DNA of 64,000 nt from Actinacidiphila yeochonensis CN732 (GCF_000745345.1 NZ_JQNR01000005.1:1178001-1242000); one strand, 5' to 3'. Numbered from the stretch's first letter, positions 25,455 to 35,450 are shown. Numbers and translations: made by a program. Notes: generated from the sequence alone by a model not told the origin.

Positions 25455-27817
25455 TCAGGGGCGGTCCGGCCGGCCCTCCGGGGAACGGGTCCCGCCCTCC
25501 GGGGAGCGGGTCTCGAAGAGGTCGAACCAGATCGACTTGCCGTCGCCCTGCGGGTCCACCCCCCACGCGTCGGCCAGCTCCTCGATGAGGAACAGGCCGC
25601 GGCCGGAGGAGGCCAGCTCGCCGGGGTCGCGGCGGTGCGGCATGTCGTCGGAGCCGTCCGAGACCTCGACGTGCAGCCGCCGGGTGCCCGGCATCCCCGT
25701 CACCCTGGCGATCAGGGTCGCGTTGCCGTCGGTGTGCACCAGCACGTTCGTGACCAGCTCGGACACCAGCAGCACGGCCGACTCGAACTGGTCGGCCGAG
25801 CTCCAGTCGTGCAGCATCGCCCGGACGTCGTCGCGGGCCGAGCGGATCTGCCCCGGATCCGCCTGCGGGACGGTGAGGACGGTGCGCCGCTCGGGGACGG
25901 CGCAGGTGGGGCCGTCCGGGTCGCGGCGGAGCAGCAGCAGCGCGACGTCGTCCTCGCGGCGGTCGGCCAGCGGCCCGGTGGTGCGGTGCGAGGACGGCCC
26001 GTGCACCGCCTGCACCAGGGAGTCGGCCAGCTCCTCCAGCGCCTCGGCCGGCCCGACCTCGAAGACCTCGCACAGCCGCCGCCACCCGCTGTCCATGTCG
26101 TGGCCGCCGGTCTCGATCAGGCCGTCGGTGCACAGCAGCAGCACCTCGCCGGGCTCCAGCACCAGCCGGGTGGTGGGGTAGTCGGTGTCGAACTGCACGC
26201 CCAGCGGCGGGCCCTCCGAGGTGGTGCGCAGGATCGTGGTGCCGTCGGCCAGCCGCACCGCGGGCTCCGGATGCCCGGCCCGGGCCACCTGGAGCGTGCC
26301 GTCGGCCGGGTCGACCTCGATGTAGAGGCAGGTCGCGAAGCGCGGGTCGTCCGGGTCGGCGCCGCCGTCGGCGAGCCCGTACAGGAACCGGGAGGCGCGG
26401 GAGAGCACAGCGTCGGGGCTGTGGCCCTCGGCGGCGTACGCCCGCAGCGCGATCCGCAGCTGGCCCATGATGCCCGCGGCCCGTACGTCGTGGCCCTGCA
26501 CGTCGCCGATGACCAGCGCGGTGCGGCCCGAGGGCAGCTCGATCACGTCGTACCAGTCGCCGCCGACCTGGAGGCCGCCGCCGGTCGGCACGTAGCGGGC
26601 GGCCATCGCCATCCCGTCGATCTGCGGCTCGCGGGTGGGCAGCATGGTGCGCTGGAGTCCGTCGGACAGCTCCCGCTCCGACTCGTGCAGATGCGCCCTG
26701 GACAGGGCCTGCGCCAGCATCCGCGCCACGGTGGAGAGCACCGAGCGCTCGTCGGGGGTGAACTCCACCGGGTCCCGGAAGCCCGCCATCCACGCGCCGA
26801 TCGTGGTGCCGGCGACGGTCAGCGGCAGGTACGCCCAGGAGCTGCGGCCGAACGGCTCCACCATCGGCCAGCTCTCCGGGTACATCCGCCGGTACGCCTC
26901 GGGGCTGGTGACGTAGACCGCCTGGCCGCTGCGGATCACCGCGGCCGCCGGGTAGTCCTTGTCCAGCGGGAGGGGGGCGGCGAACGCCGCCGTCAGCTCC
27001 TGGCCGTGGTGGCCGATCACGGTGAGGTGGTCGCCGTCGACGCCGAAGACGGCCAGGCCGTCGGGGGAGAAGCCGGGCATGGAGAGGTTGGCCGCCACCC
27101 GCAGCACCTCGGCGGTGGAGTCGGCCTCGGCCAGCGCCCGGCCGGCGTCCAGCAGGAACGCCTCGCGGGCCCGGCGCCAGTCCCGGTGCGGCAGCGTCCG
27201 CTCGCGGGCCGTCCCGGCGGAGCCCCGTCCGGCGGCGGGCGCGAGCAGGTCGTGCCGGTCGTGGCCGGCGTAGGCGGGGGCCGGGTCGGTGCTGAGCCGG
27301 CCGCGGGGCCGCCGCCGGCGCGGTTGCCGGTCGTTCCGGGGGCGGTGTGCGGGTCGGGCGCGGCGGGCGTGCCGGGCCTTTCGTACGCGGCGGGCGCCTC
27401 CCGCGCGGACCCGGAGCTGGCGTCGACGGGACCGCTGCCGCCGGCCGCGCCGTCCTCGTCCTCGTAGCCCCCGAGGCGGGCGGGTTCGCGCAGCTCGTGG
27501 AGGGTGCCGCTGAGCAGCGAGCCGCGCGGGCGCAGCCGCACCTGGACCGTCCGCTCCACCGTGCCGGCGTCCCCGACCACCCGCAGCGACGCCTCCGCCA
27601 CGGTGCCCTCGGCGGTGGCGAGGGAGACCGCGCCGGACAGCGCCACGTAGTCGGCCGGATGGAGCCGGGCGCGTACGGCGGCGTAGCGGTGCGTGGCCGC
27701 GCCGCCGGACAGGCCGAGCAGGCGGGCGGCCCGGCCGTCGACCGCCACGGTGCCGGCGGACTCGTCCCACTGCCACACGCCGCACCCCACAGCGGCCAGG
27801 ACCTCCTCTGTGCGCAT
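25455..27817 (-). CDS. PAS-GAF-PP2C(SpoIIE)-HATPase phosphatase, apparently frameshifted
   Basis: The product is an RsbU/RsbW-like hybrid: PAS (EEVLAAVGCGVWQWDESAGT onward, from ATG 27817), a linker, GAF (REAFLLDAGRALAEADSTAE to SVLSTVARMLAQALSRA), SpoIIE-type PP2C (RYVPTGGGLQVGGDWYDVIE, LVIGDVQGHDVRAA, LLLCTDGLIE) and a C-terminal HATPase (SELVTNVLVHTDG, SSGRGLFLIEELADAWGV). Such proteins dephosphorylate anti-anti-sigma factors and restrain anti-sigma factors. The PAS part and the rest are in different frames. The switch falls near 27295-27330, in the Pro/Gly-rich linker, where PAS-frame GNRAGGGPAAG gives way to RLSTDPAPAYAGHD. No good start exists for the second part alone, so one gene with a one-base shift is most likely. 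Confidence 0.75.
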
Positions 27818-27925
27818 TACTCCACCTTATGGTGATTAGCGTGGTATGGGCCAACTATTCGGATGGGGATGGGGCATCCGGCGCCGGTAGGCTGAGGTGG
27901 GCTCCTTGACGGCCCACCGCGTCCC

Positions 27926-27943
27926 GACCGTCGTACGACGGTC
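27926..27943. promoter_or_regulatory. Perfect 18-bp palindrome in aspS leader
   Basis: GACCGTCGTACGACGGTC is an exact palindrome 43 bases before the aspS start, downstream of TAGGCT (27886-27891), a possible -10. It could be an operator or, as RNA, a leader hairpin. Confidence 0.45.
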
Positions 27944-27985
27944 TCGTGACCACCCACCCGCCCCACCCCTGCCGAGGACGAACTG

Positions 27986-29749
27986 ATGCACCGGTACCGG
28001 TCCCACACCTGCGGAGAGCTGCGCAGCACCGACGTCGGCACCGACGTCCGCCTGTCCGGGTGGCTGCACAATCGCCGAGACCTGGGCGGCATCCTCTTCG
28101 TCGACCTGCGCGACCACTACGGCTTCACCCAGCTGGTGGTCCACCCGGGGTCGGCGGTCTACGAGCAGCTCAGCGGCCAGTCCAAGGAGTCCGTGCTGCG
28201 GGTGGACGGCCGGGTGGTGGCCCGCGCCGCGGAGAACGTCAACCCCGACCTGCCCACCGGCGGGGTCGAGGTCGAGGTGGCCTCCGTGGAGGTGCTGGGC
28301 GCCGCCGAGCAGCTGCCGTTCCCGGTCTTCCCGGAGGACAACGCCAACGAGGAGATGCGGCTCACCAACCGCTTCCTCGACCTGCGCCGCCAGCGCATGC
28401 ACCGCAACATCATGCTGCGCACCCAGGTGATCGCCTTCCTGCGCCGCGAGATGACCGCGCTCGGCTTCAACGAGATGGCCACCCCGATCCTGTCGGCCAC
28501 CTCCCCCGAGGGCGCCCGCGACTTCCTGGTGCCCTCCCGGGTGCACGCCGGCCGCTTCTACGCGCTGCCGCAGGCGCCGCAGCAGTTCAAGCAGCTGCTG
28601 ATGATCTCCGGCTTCGACCGCTACTTCCAGATCGCGCCCTGCTTCCGCGACGAGGACTCCCGCGCCGACCGCTCGCCGGGCGAGTTCTACCAGCTCGACG
28701 TCGAGATGAGCTTCGTGGAGCAGGAGGACGTCTTCTCGGTCATCGAGAAGGTGATGACCGACCTGTTCACCGAGTTCGGCGGCGGCCGCCCGGTCACCTC
28801 GCCGTTCCCGCGCATCCCGTTCCGCGAGGCGATGGTCAAGTACGGCAACGACAAGCCGGACCTGCGCACCTCGCTGGAGCTGGTCGACGTCTCCGACCTC
28901 TTCGCCGGGCACGCCTTCAAGGCGTTCGCGGACAAGCACGTGCGGGCGCTGGCCGTGCACGACACCGCCGACCAGCCGCGGAAGTTCTTCGACGGCCTCG
29001 GCGAGTACGCCGTCTCCCTCGGCGCGCAGGGCCTGGCGTGGGTGCGGGTCGGCGAGAACAACGCGCTGACCGGCCCGATCGCGAAGTTCCTGACCGAGGA
29101 GGACACCGCGGCGCTGCTCGGCGCGGTGGGCGCCAAGCCCGGCAGCGCGATCTTCTTCGGCGCGGGCGAGTTCGACGAGGTCTCCAAGATCATGGGCCCG
29201 GTGCGGGTGGAGGCCGCCCGCCGGGCCGGGCAGTTCGAGGAGAACGTCTTCCGCTTCTGCTGGGTCGTCGACTTCCCGATGTTCGAGCGGAACGAGGACA
29301 CCGGCGGGATCGAGTTCTCGCACAACCCCTTCTCCATGCCGCAGGGCGGCCTGGAGGCGCTGGAGACCAAGGACCCGCTGGACATCCTGGCCTGGCAGTA
29401 CGACATCGTCTGCAACGGCATCGAGCTCTCCTCCGGCGCCATCCGGAACCACGAGCCCGAGGTCATGTACAAGGCGTTCGAGATCGCCGGGTACACCCGG
29501 GAGACCGTGCAGGCCGAGTTCGGCGGCATGCTGCGCGCCTTCCACTTCGGCGCGCCCCCGCACGGCGGCATCGCCCCGGGCGTCGACCGCATGGTGATGC
29601 TGCTCGCCGACGAGCCCAACATCCGCGAGACGATCGCCTTCCCGCTCAACCAGAACGCCCAGGACCTCCTCATGGGCGCCCCGTCCGAGGTCGAGGAGAC
29701 CCGGCTGCGCGAGCTCCACATCCAGCTGCGCAAGCCCGCCAAGCCCTGA
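27986..29749 (+). CDS. aspS: Aspartyl-tRNA synthetase
   Basis: A 587-residue class IIb synthetase of the bacterial type. It has the OB-fold anticodon-binding domain (about 1-110; [20 protein letters not shown]), class II motif 2 ([20 protein letters not shown]), the bacterial insertion domain (about 290-420; [16 protein letters not shown]) and motif 3 ([20 protein letters not shown]). It charges tRNA-Asp, and possibly tRNA-Asn if the organism lacks a separate route. Divergent from the phosphatase gene and followed by a hairpin terminator. Confidence 0.97.
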   Translation: MHRYRSHTCGELRSTDVGTDVRLSGWLHNRRDLGGILFVDLRDHYGFTQLVVHPGSAVYEQLSGQSKESVLRVDGRVVARAAENVNPDLPTGGVEVEVASVEVLGAAEQLPFPVFPEDNANEEMRLTNRFLDLRRQRMHRNIMLRTQVIAFLRREMTALGFNEMATPILSATSPEGARDFLVPSRVHAGRFYALPQAPQQFKQLLMISGFDRYFQIAPCFRDEDSRADRSPGEFYQLDVEMSFVEQEDVFSVIEKVMTDLFTEFGGGRPVTSPFPRIPFREAMVKYGNDKPDLRTSLELVDVSDLFAGHAFKAFADKHVRALAVHDTADQPRKFFDGLGEYAVSLGAQGLAWVRVGENNALTGPIAKFLTEEDTAALLGAVGAKPGSAIFFGAGEFDEVSKIMGPVRVEAARRAGQFEENVFRFCWVVDFPMFERNEDTGGIEFSHNPFSMPQGGLEALETKDPLDILAWQYDIVCNGIELSSGAIRNHEPEVMYKAFEIAGYTRETVQAEFGGMLRAFHFGAPPHGGIAPGVDRMVMLLADEPNIRETIAFPLNQNAQDLLMGAPSEVEETRLRELHIQLRKPAKP

Positions 29750-29776
29750 CCCTCGGCGCGTCACCTTCTCCGCTTC

Positions 29777-29807
29777 CCGGGCCACCAGCCTCCCGCTGGT
29801 GGCCCGG
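29777..29807 (+). terminator. Hairpin terminator after aspS
   Basis: A 13-bp perfect stem (CCGGGCCACCAGC and complement) with a five-base loop starts 28 bases after the aspS stop. Confidence 0.85.
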
Positions 29808-30495
29808 CGGCGTTCACGGGGGCGTTCGCGGGGGCCTTTACGGGCGGTACGGGCGGTACGGGGCCGCCGGGCTCGTCCGGCTTGCGGGGCGGCGGGACGG
29901 AGGGCGGCGGGGCCGCAGAGCCGCGGGACCGCTTCGGCCGCTCAGGGAGCGCCCTCGGGGCCCGGAGGCGCGCCGCCGTGCGCGGGCCGGCCGCGGTCCG
30001 CGCGGGAACCGGCGGAGGGGTCCCGAACGTCGAACCGGGCAGAGGCGGTTCGGCCCGGAAGTCCGCCGCTTCCCCGCGTCTCCGCCGAGCCGATCCGCCG
30101 CGCAACGCTCTGCCGTCCTCCTCCTCGCCGTCTCCCCGGCGGTCCCCGCCGCCACCCCGGCCGTGAACCCGTTCGCCGTCGTCACGGCCGTCAACTCGGC
30201 CCGCGGTAGCGGGCAGTCGGCGGATGTCGACGCGGAGTACCGACACCCCGTCAGACAGCCTCCGTCCCCGCGCTTGAGCCCCGCCGATTTCGGGAACACC
30301 GGAAGTGACGGGGCAGTGCGAGATTGCGGAAAGCTCTCCATTCGTAGCGCGGAGTGAGGAATTCGGTGGCGGTTTTCCTGCCGCTCCGCCCAATACCGTG
30401 TCCGATCGGCCGGCTGGTCACGGATACGGATGATCCGGCTCCGCGACAGCGGACAACTCGACCCAAGAACGACCTCGGACCTGACCCACAGTGAC
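29808..30495. other. 688-bp gap without a recognised gene
   Basis: Between the aspS terminator and the hexamer array I see no credible gene: frames are open on both strands only because the DNA is GC-rich, and none gives family-like protein. The stretch near 30100-30230 reads VLLLAVSPAVPAATPAVNPF in one plus frame, faintly like a signal peptide, but without start or mature domain. The last 200 bases (from 30290) are less GC-rich and probably contain the promoter of the DUF397 gene. Confidence 0.5.
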
Positions 30496-30525
30496 TGCAC
30501 GTGCACATGCACGTGCTGATGCACG
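30496..30525. promoter_or_regulatory. Array of five TGCACR-type hexamers upstream of DUF397 gene
   Basis: Five hexamers run head to tail: TGCACG, TGCACA, TGCACG, TGCTGA, TGCACG. The array ends 60 bp before the DUF397 start. A like array stands at 31731-31761 before the divergent ATPase and XRE genes of the same cluster. It is a likely binding site for the cluster's XRE regulator. Confidence 0.65.
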
Positions 30526-30585
30526 GGACTCGGGTCCGGGTTATCATCTGCCCTAAAGGACAAGGAACTTGACCAGGAGTCGCTG

Positions 30586-30822
30586 ATGGCCCGGGTACAG
30601 AATGGAATGGCGGCGGAGGATCTGACCGGCGTGGTCTGGCAGAAGAGCCGCCACAGTAATGCCAATGGCACATGCATGGAGTTCGCCGCCCTCCCGGACG
30701 GCGAGGTGGCGGTGCGCAATTCGCGGTTCCCGGAGGGTCCGGCGCTGGTTTACACCCGGGCCGAGATCGAATCGATGATCATCGGAGTCAAGGCCGGGGA
30801 GTTCGACCACCTCATGCCGTGA
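30586..30822 (+). CDS. DUF397 protein
   Basis: A 78-residue DUF397 protein (TGVVWQKSRHSNANGTCMEF, LPDGEVAVRNSRFPEGPAL, GVKAGEFDHL). Unlike the usual order it lies not directly after its XRE partner but 1 kb upstream of it, on the same strand, with the ATPase gene between them on the other strand. An AGGAG sits about 12 bases before ATG 30586. The hexamer array in its promoter links it to the regulator at 31845. Confidence 0.9.
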   Translation: MARVQNGMAAEDLTGVVWQKSRHSNANGTCMEFAALPDGEVAVRNSRFPEGPALVYTRAEIESMIIGVKAGEFDHLMP

Positions 30823-31183
30823 ACGCGGCGCCGGCGGCCCATGGGGTCGTCCGGCGTCGTCGGTTGACGGGTGGCAACGATGTCATGAGCGGGGTGCGCC
30901 TACGGAAGCCGTGGTGCGGCGGCACGGCTTCCGACTTCGCGCGCCCGGGCCGGCACGGCCGGCGCAGGTGGCGCGGCCGGCTCGGTCGGAGTGGGGTCGG
31001 CTGGAACGCCGGCGCCCGGCCGACGAGGCGGACGCCCCGACCCGGGCCGGGTTCCGGTGGGCGGTCGCGACGGCGCGGCTCCGAGGGGCCGTTCGGCGTC
31101 CGTTCAGCGGTGGGCGGCGCGGCGCGTCGGGGTGAGGCGCTTCGGTGCGCGCTTCGGTGCGCGGCGGTTCGCCGGGCGGCGGC

Positions 31184-31663
31184 TCACAGCGCGCTCCCCG
31201 CGGGTGCGAGGAAGAGCGCCCAGACCACCTTTCCGGTCTCGGTGAGCGGGTGCCAGCCCCAGCTCTCGCTGAAGGACTCCACCAGGTGCAGCCCGCGGCC
31301 GGTCTCGGCGACGAAGTCCGGGTCCTTGGCGATCGGCGGCACCGTACTGGGGTCGCCCACCGCGCACACGACGCGCGAACTCCACCGGACCAGGCTGAGG
31401 CGCACCGGGGACCCGGGCGTGCCGATGGGCACGGCGTACCGCAGCGCGTTGGTGACCAGTTCGGAGGCGACCAGTTCGATGGACTCGCGCAGCGCGGTGG
31501 CGTCCCATCGCTGGAGGGTGGAACCGATGAAACGGCGGGCCTCACGTACCGACTCGGGTGACGCGGGCAGTCCGCACGTGGCTCCGTCGGCGGCCGCGAG
31601 GCGCTCGGGCGCGAGGATTCCCTGCCATAACGGTTCCAGTACCGCTGCTGCCTCTGCTCTCAT
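31184..31663 (-). CDS. Anti-sigma-factor-type ATP-binding protein (HATPase_c_2)
   Basis: A 159-residue single-domain ATPase: N-box ESIELVASELVTNALRYAVP, a G1-like VGDPSTVPP with the Asp kept, and the G2 loop ETGRGLHLVESFSESWGW. Same group as the protein at 5844 and, like it, divergent from an XRE-DUF5753 regulator. ATG 31663 begins RAEAAAVLEPLWQG; the frame is open far upstream but without family similarity. The region between it and the XRE gene holds the second TGCACR array. Confidence 0.85.
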   Translation of the reverse strand: MRAEAAAVLEPLWQGILAPERLAAADGATCGLPASPESVREARRFIGSTLQRWDATALRESIELVASELVTNALRYAVPIGTPGSPVRLSLVRWSSRVVCAVGDPSTVPPIAKDPDFVAETGRGLHLVESFSESWGWHPLTETGKVVWALFLAPAGSAL

Positions 31664-31730
31664 GCGAGCCCCCGAGGTGTTTGCACGTCCACCATGCTCA
31701 TGGATCAGTACCCAACCATGCAAGGGCGTC

Positions 31731-31761
31731 TGCACGTGCATCTGCAAGGAATTGATGCACG
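31731..31761. promoter_or_regulatory. Second TGCACR-type hexamer array, between ATPase and XRE genes
   Basis: TGCACG, TGCATC and TGCAAG lie head to tail at 31731-31748, and a fourth TGCACG at 31756-31761. Further single copies are at 31682 (TGCACG) and 31718 (TGCAAG). Placed 68-80 bp before the ATPase start and 84-114 bp before the XRE start, the array could serve both divergent promoters. Confidence 0.6.
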
Positions 31762-31844
31762 AGACGTTGGAGAGTGACTGTATGGGTACTGCGCGCAGCA
31801 CAAGAGTGGCAGACTGCTGATGAGCTAAGGGCGGAGCGTGACTT

Positions 31845-32711
31845 ATGAGCGCAGGACAGCCGGGAGGCGGGTCCATCGTGCGGCGCATGCTGCTCGGAGC
31901 GCAGCTGCGGCGGCTGCGGGAGAGCAGGGGTATCACCCGGGAGGAGGCCGCCTATCTCATCAGGGCGTCCGAATCCAAGATCAGCAGAATGGAGTTGGGC
32001 CGGGTCAGCTTCAAGGAGCGTGACGTAGCCGACCTGTTGACGCTGTACGGAGTGGCGGAGGAGGCGCAGCGCCAGCCGCTGCTCGGGCTGGTCCGCGAGG
32101 CCAACGCGGCCGGGTGGTGGCACGGTTACTCCGAGGCCATGCCGTCGTGGTTCCAGACGTACGTCGGGCTGGAGGAGTCGGCCGCCCTCATCCGCACCTT
32201 CGAGGTCCAGTTCGTGCACGGCCTCCTCCAGACCGAGGAGTACACCCGGGCGGTGGTCCGGCTCGGTCATCCCGACGCGCCCGAGTCGTCGGTGGAGAAG
32301 CGGGTCGGCCTGCGCCTGGAGCGGCAGAAGCTCCTCGTCTCCGAACGGGCGCCCCGCTTCGTGTCGGTGATGGACGAGGGCGCGCTGCGCCGGTCGTTCG
32401 GCGGCCGCGAGGTGATGCGGGGGCAGGTGCGGCACCTGCTGGACACGGCCGAGGCGGAGAACATCGACGTCCGCGTCCTGCCCTTCACCACCGGCGGCCA
32501 CGCGGCCGGCGGCGGCGCCTTCACCCTGCTGGGCTTCCCCGACTCCGACCTCCCCGACCTCGTCTACCTGGAGCAGCTCACCGGCGCGCTCTACGTCGAC
32601 AAGCCCGACGACGTGCGCGAGTACACCAAGGCGATGGGCATCCTGGACGGGGCCGCGCTCACGCCCGCCCAGTCCCTCGACTGGCTGCGGGAGTTCCAGC
32701 GCGAGCTGTGA
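31845..32711 (+). CDS. XRE-family regulator with DUF5753 domain (WhiJ-like)
   Basis: A 288-residue regulator. HTH at about 17-75 (GAQLRRLRESRGITREEAAY, RASESKISRMELGRVSFKER), DUF5753 at about 105-285 (FEVQFVHGLLQTEEYTRAVV, DEGALRRSFGGREVMRGQVR, VDKPDDVREYTKAMGILDGA). The usual WhiJ-type architecture. Together with the DUF397 gene at 30586 and the ATPase at 31184 it forms the window's second whiJ-like cluster. It is probably the protein that reads the TGCACR arrays. Confidence 0.92.
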   Translation: MSAGQPGGGSIVRRMLLGAQLRRLRESRGITREEAAYLIRASESKISRMELGRVSFKERDVADLLTLYGVAEEAQRQPLLGLVREANAAGWWHGYSEAMPSWFQTYVGLEESAALIRTFEVQFVHGLLQTEEYTRAVVRLGHPDAPESSVEKRVGLRLERQKLLVSERAPRFVSVMDEGALRRSFGGREVMRGQVRHLLDTAEAENIDVRVLPFTTGGHAAGGGAFTLLGFPDSDLPDLVYLEQLTGALYVDKPDDVREYTKAMGILDGAALTPAQSLDWLREFQREL

Positions 32712-33365
32712 GCGGCGCCCACCGGCCGCCGGACCCGGCCCGGCGTCACTCGCCCGGGTGATTCCGGCAGGGCGCCGCCGTGCGGGTCCGCCACGGGCCG
32801 CCGCCGTCCCGGTACGTTGGCGCGGGCCGCGGCCTGCCCGCGGGACCGCTGACGGCGCGAACTCCGCCCAGGACGGCCCGCGTTCGGCGGCCCGGTCTGC
32901 CGTGCCCTACCGACGGCGAGGCCGTGGCCCTCGGCGGGCGGTGGGTGGTGGCGCCGAATCCCCTGGTGAACTCGGCCTGGGCGGAGCCCCCGAGGCGCCG
33001 CCCCGGCCCGCCGCCCGCCGCGTCGCGCCACCGCCCCCGGCGATGCCGGGGCGGGCCTCCCGGTCCGTCCGGACACCTCGCCGGCCGTCCCACGGCCGTC
33101 CCACGGCCGGTCCCGTGGCCCGACCCGGCGCCCCAACACCCCGACGGTAAGTAAGGGTTCGCTAACGCATCCGAACGGGTGCCAGTCCCCGTTGAACCCA
33201 CGCGTGACCACCCCAGCACGTACAGTGGCAAGCCGGTCGCGGCCCGGCCGTCCTCCGGCGGGCGCGGCACCGGCCCGGACCACGTCCGGGCGGAGGGCAC
33301 ACGCGGAGGGCACACGTGGGCACCGCTGGTTCCGGCGGGCCACCGGAGCGAAGGTGTTGTGGGGA
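32712..33365. other. 654-bp gap without a recognised gene
   Basis: Frames on either strand give only Arg/Pro/Gly-rich translations with no family resemblance. CCGTCCCACGG is repeated near 33085-33107. The last 150 bases lose GC in spots (GGTAAGTAAGGGTTCGCTAAC at 33147) and presumably contain the promoter of the LCP gene. Confidence 0.5.
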
Positions 33366-34826
33366 ATGGGCGTTCGCGGACACAGGCGAAAACGGGGCCG
33401 CAGGGAGTGGATCATCGGCGCCGCGGCGGCGCTGGTGCTCCTGGTGGTGGGCGGCGCCGGCGCCGTCTACCTGAAGCTCGACGCCAACATCTCCACCTTC
33501 GACTCGGCCGGCCTGAGCAAGGACCGCCCCGGGGCCGGAACGGCCGACGCCGACGGCCACCGGGCCGTCAACGTCCTGCTGATCGGCTCCGACAGCCGGG
33601 CCGGCAGCAACGCGTCCCTCGGCGGCAGGGGCACCTCCGGGGTGATCGGCCGCTCGGACACCACGATCCTGCTGCACGTCTACCCCGACCACCGGCACGC
33701 CGTCGGCGTCTCCATCCCCCGCGACGCGCTCGTCGACATACCCCCCTGCCTGCTCCCCGACGGCACCTGGTCACCGGACCAGCCCTCCGCGATGTTCAAC
33801 GCGGCCTTCTCGATGGGCGACACCGCCCAGGGCAACCCGGCCTGCACTCAGAACACGGTGGAGAAGCTGACGGGGATGCGCGTCGACCACACCGTCGTCG
33901 TCGACTTCGAGGGCTTCGCGGCGATGACCTCGGCCGTGCGCGGTGTCGACGTGTGCGTCCCCCAGGACGTCTACTCCGCCGACATGAACCCCGACCTCAC
34001 CTACCGCGGCAAGCTCCTGCTGCGCCGCGGGCGCCACACGCTCTCCGGCCGCCAGGCGCTGGACTACGTCCGGATGCGGCACGGCCTCGGCGACGGCTCC
34101 GACGTCGGCCGGATGATGCGCCAGCAGGCGTTCCTCTCCGCGCTGATCGCCAAGATCAAGGGCGAGGGCATGAACCCGCGCACCCTCCTGCCGCTCGCCG
34201 ACGCCGCCACCAGGTCGCTCACCGTGGACCCTGGACTGGGCAGCGCGGCGAAACTGGTGTCCTTCGGGCTGTCGCTGAAGCGCGTCGACCTGAAGGACAT
34301 CGAGTTCATCACCGCGCCCTGGCAGTACGCCGGCTCGCGCATAGACCTGGTGCACCCGGCCGTGGACGAGCTCTTCGCCGACCTGGCCGCCAACCGGCCG
34401 CTCAAGGGCCTGGAGGCCACGGGCCACCGGGCCGCGCCGCACCCGGCCGCCTCCCCGATCGTGGACGGCTCCGGCATCGCGGTGGGCGTCTTCAACGGCA
34501 CCACCACCGACGGCCTGGCCGGCGAGGCCGCGCGCCGGCTCACCGCCTCGGGCTTCACCGTCACCGGAACGGCCACCGCGCGCTCCCAGGACCACCCCAC
34601 CACCCTGGTGGAGTACGGCTCCTCCGACGTGGCGCAGGCCCGCACCCTCGCCACCCTCTTCCCGGGGTCGCAGCTGGTCCCGCTGCCGGTGCGGGGCATC
34701 AACCTCGTCCTCGGCCAGGACTTCGCGAACGCGTCCTCGGGCTCGTCCGCCGGGCTGCCCAAGGCGGTCGCCGACGGCGCCCGCAGCGCCGCCACCGACG
34801 CGTGCGCGAGGCTCTCCTACGGCTGA
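33366..34826 (+). CDS. LytR-CpsA-Psr (LCP) family cell-wall glycopolymer ligase
   Basis: A 486-residue membrane-anchored enzyme. One N-terminal helix (about 17-37) follows a basic cytosolic start. The LCP domain (about 70-245) shows VNVLLIGSDSRAG, IGRSDTTILLHVYPDHRHAV with VSIPRDALVDIP (active-site Arg/Asp), and QALDYVRMRHGLGDGSDVGR (Arg pair binding pyrophosphate). A LytR_C domain (about 365-460; IAVGVFNGTTTDGLAGEAAR) ends the protein. LCP enzymes transfer polyprenyl-linked glycopolymers to peptidoglycan. ATG 33366 is preceded by GAAGG; a GTG at 33354 is also possible. Confidence 0.9.
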   Translation: MGVRGHRRKRGRREWIIGAAAALVLLVVGGAGAVYLKLDANISTFDSAGLSKDRPGAGTADADGHRAVNVLLIGSDSRAGSNASLGGRGTSGVIGRSDTTILLHVYPDHRHAVGVSIPRDALVDIPPCLLPDGTWSPDQPSAMFNAAFSMGDTAQGNPACTQNTVEKLTGMRVDHTVVVDFEGFAAMTSAVRGVDVCVPQDVYSADMNPDLTYRGKLLLRRGRHTLSGRQALDYVRMRHGLGDGSDVGRMMRQQAFLSALIAKIKGEGMNPRTLLPLADAATRSLTVDPGLGSAAKLVSFGLSLKRVDLKDIEFITAPWQYAGSRIDLVHPAVDELFADLAANRPLKGLEATGHRAAPHPAASPIVDGSGIAVGVFNGTTTDGLAGEAARRLTASGFTVTGTATARSQDHPTTLVEYGSSDVAQARTLATLFPGSQLVPLPVRGINLVLGQDFANASSGSSAGLPKAVADGARSAATDACARLSYG

Positions 34827-34973
34827 CCCGCGGGGCCGGCCGGGCGCACACCGCAACCCGCCCCGTGCCGCCCCCAGCGGCGCCGCCCCGCAGGGCGCCC
34901 CTCGCGCGGCCCTTCGTCCAGGTCGGGCGAGGGGCGCGACGCGGGCGCGTGGTCTGCCCCTGTGCCGCGCGTC

Positions 34974-35450
34974 CTACTCGGTGAGGCGGGCCTGCGCGGT
35001 GACGCGGTCGACGCGGCCGAACACCAGGCACTCGCCCGGCACCGCGTTGCGCGCCCCGAACTCCGGCCCGCGCTTCTCCCCCATGTAGCGGACGCCGAGC
35101 CGGGTAGCCCAGTTCTGGAGCGCGACCGGGTCCTCGACGAGCTCGGCGGTGCACTCCAGCAGGACGAACGAGTACGGCGGCTCCTGGTCGTCCACGCACA
35201 GCGCGAAGCGCGGGTCGCGGCTCAGCGCGCGGCCCTTGAGGGAGGAGAGCCCGGTGTTGAAGACGACCCGTGGCCCGGTGCCGCCCCCACCTCCGCCCCC
35301 GCCCCCGGCCTCGTCACCGTCGCCGTCGTCGATCAGGAACCAGACGGGGGTCACGTGCGGACGCCCGTCCTTGCGCGTCACCGCGATCTTTCCGGTACGG
35401 GTGCCGGCGTTCGCGAAAGCGCGCCACTCGGCCTCGGTCATGGTCGCCAT
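34974..35450 (-). CDS. PPOX-class F420-dependent-type oxidoreductase
   Basis: A 158-residue split-barrel protein of the pyridoxamine-phosphate-oxidase-like superfamily (TGKIAVTRKDGRPHVTPVWF, VVFNTGLSSLKGRALSRDPR, FALCVDDQEPPYSFVLLECT). This wording is that of F420-binding FDOR proteins. A run of nine glycines (about residues 49-57) has been inserted between the second and third strands, from a CCCCCGCC-type expansion near 35281-35312. It likely loops out harmlessly. Substrate unknown. Confidence 0.82.
   Translation of the reverse strand: MATMTEAEWRAFANAGTRTGKIAVTRKDGRPHVTPVWFLIDDGDGDEAGGGGGGGGGTGPRVVFNTGLSSLKGRALSRDPRFALCVDDQEPPYSFVLLECTAELVEDPVALQNWATRLGVRYMGEKRGPEFGARNAVPGECLVFGRVDRVTAQARLTE

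Noticed and set aside
27844..27985. T-box riboswitch before aspS
   Set aside because: The leader is too short and lacks the T-box sequence and specifier stem; only an 18-bp palindrome is present.
29761..30393. 210-residue minus-strand frame in the gap after aspS
   Set aside because: No family likeness, no ribosome site, low-complexity Pro/Arg; treated as non-coding.
32746..33315. 189-residue minus-strand frame before the LCP gene
   Set aside because: No recognisable domain or start signal; open only by base composition.
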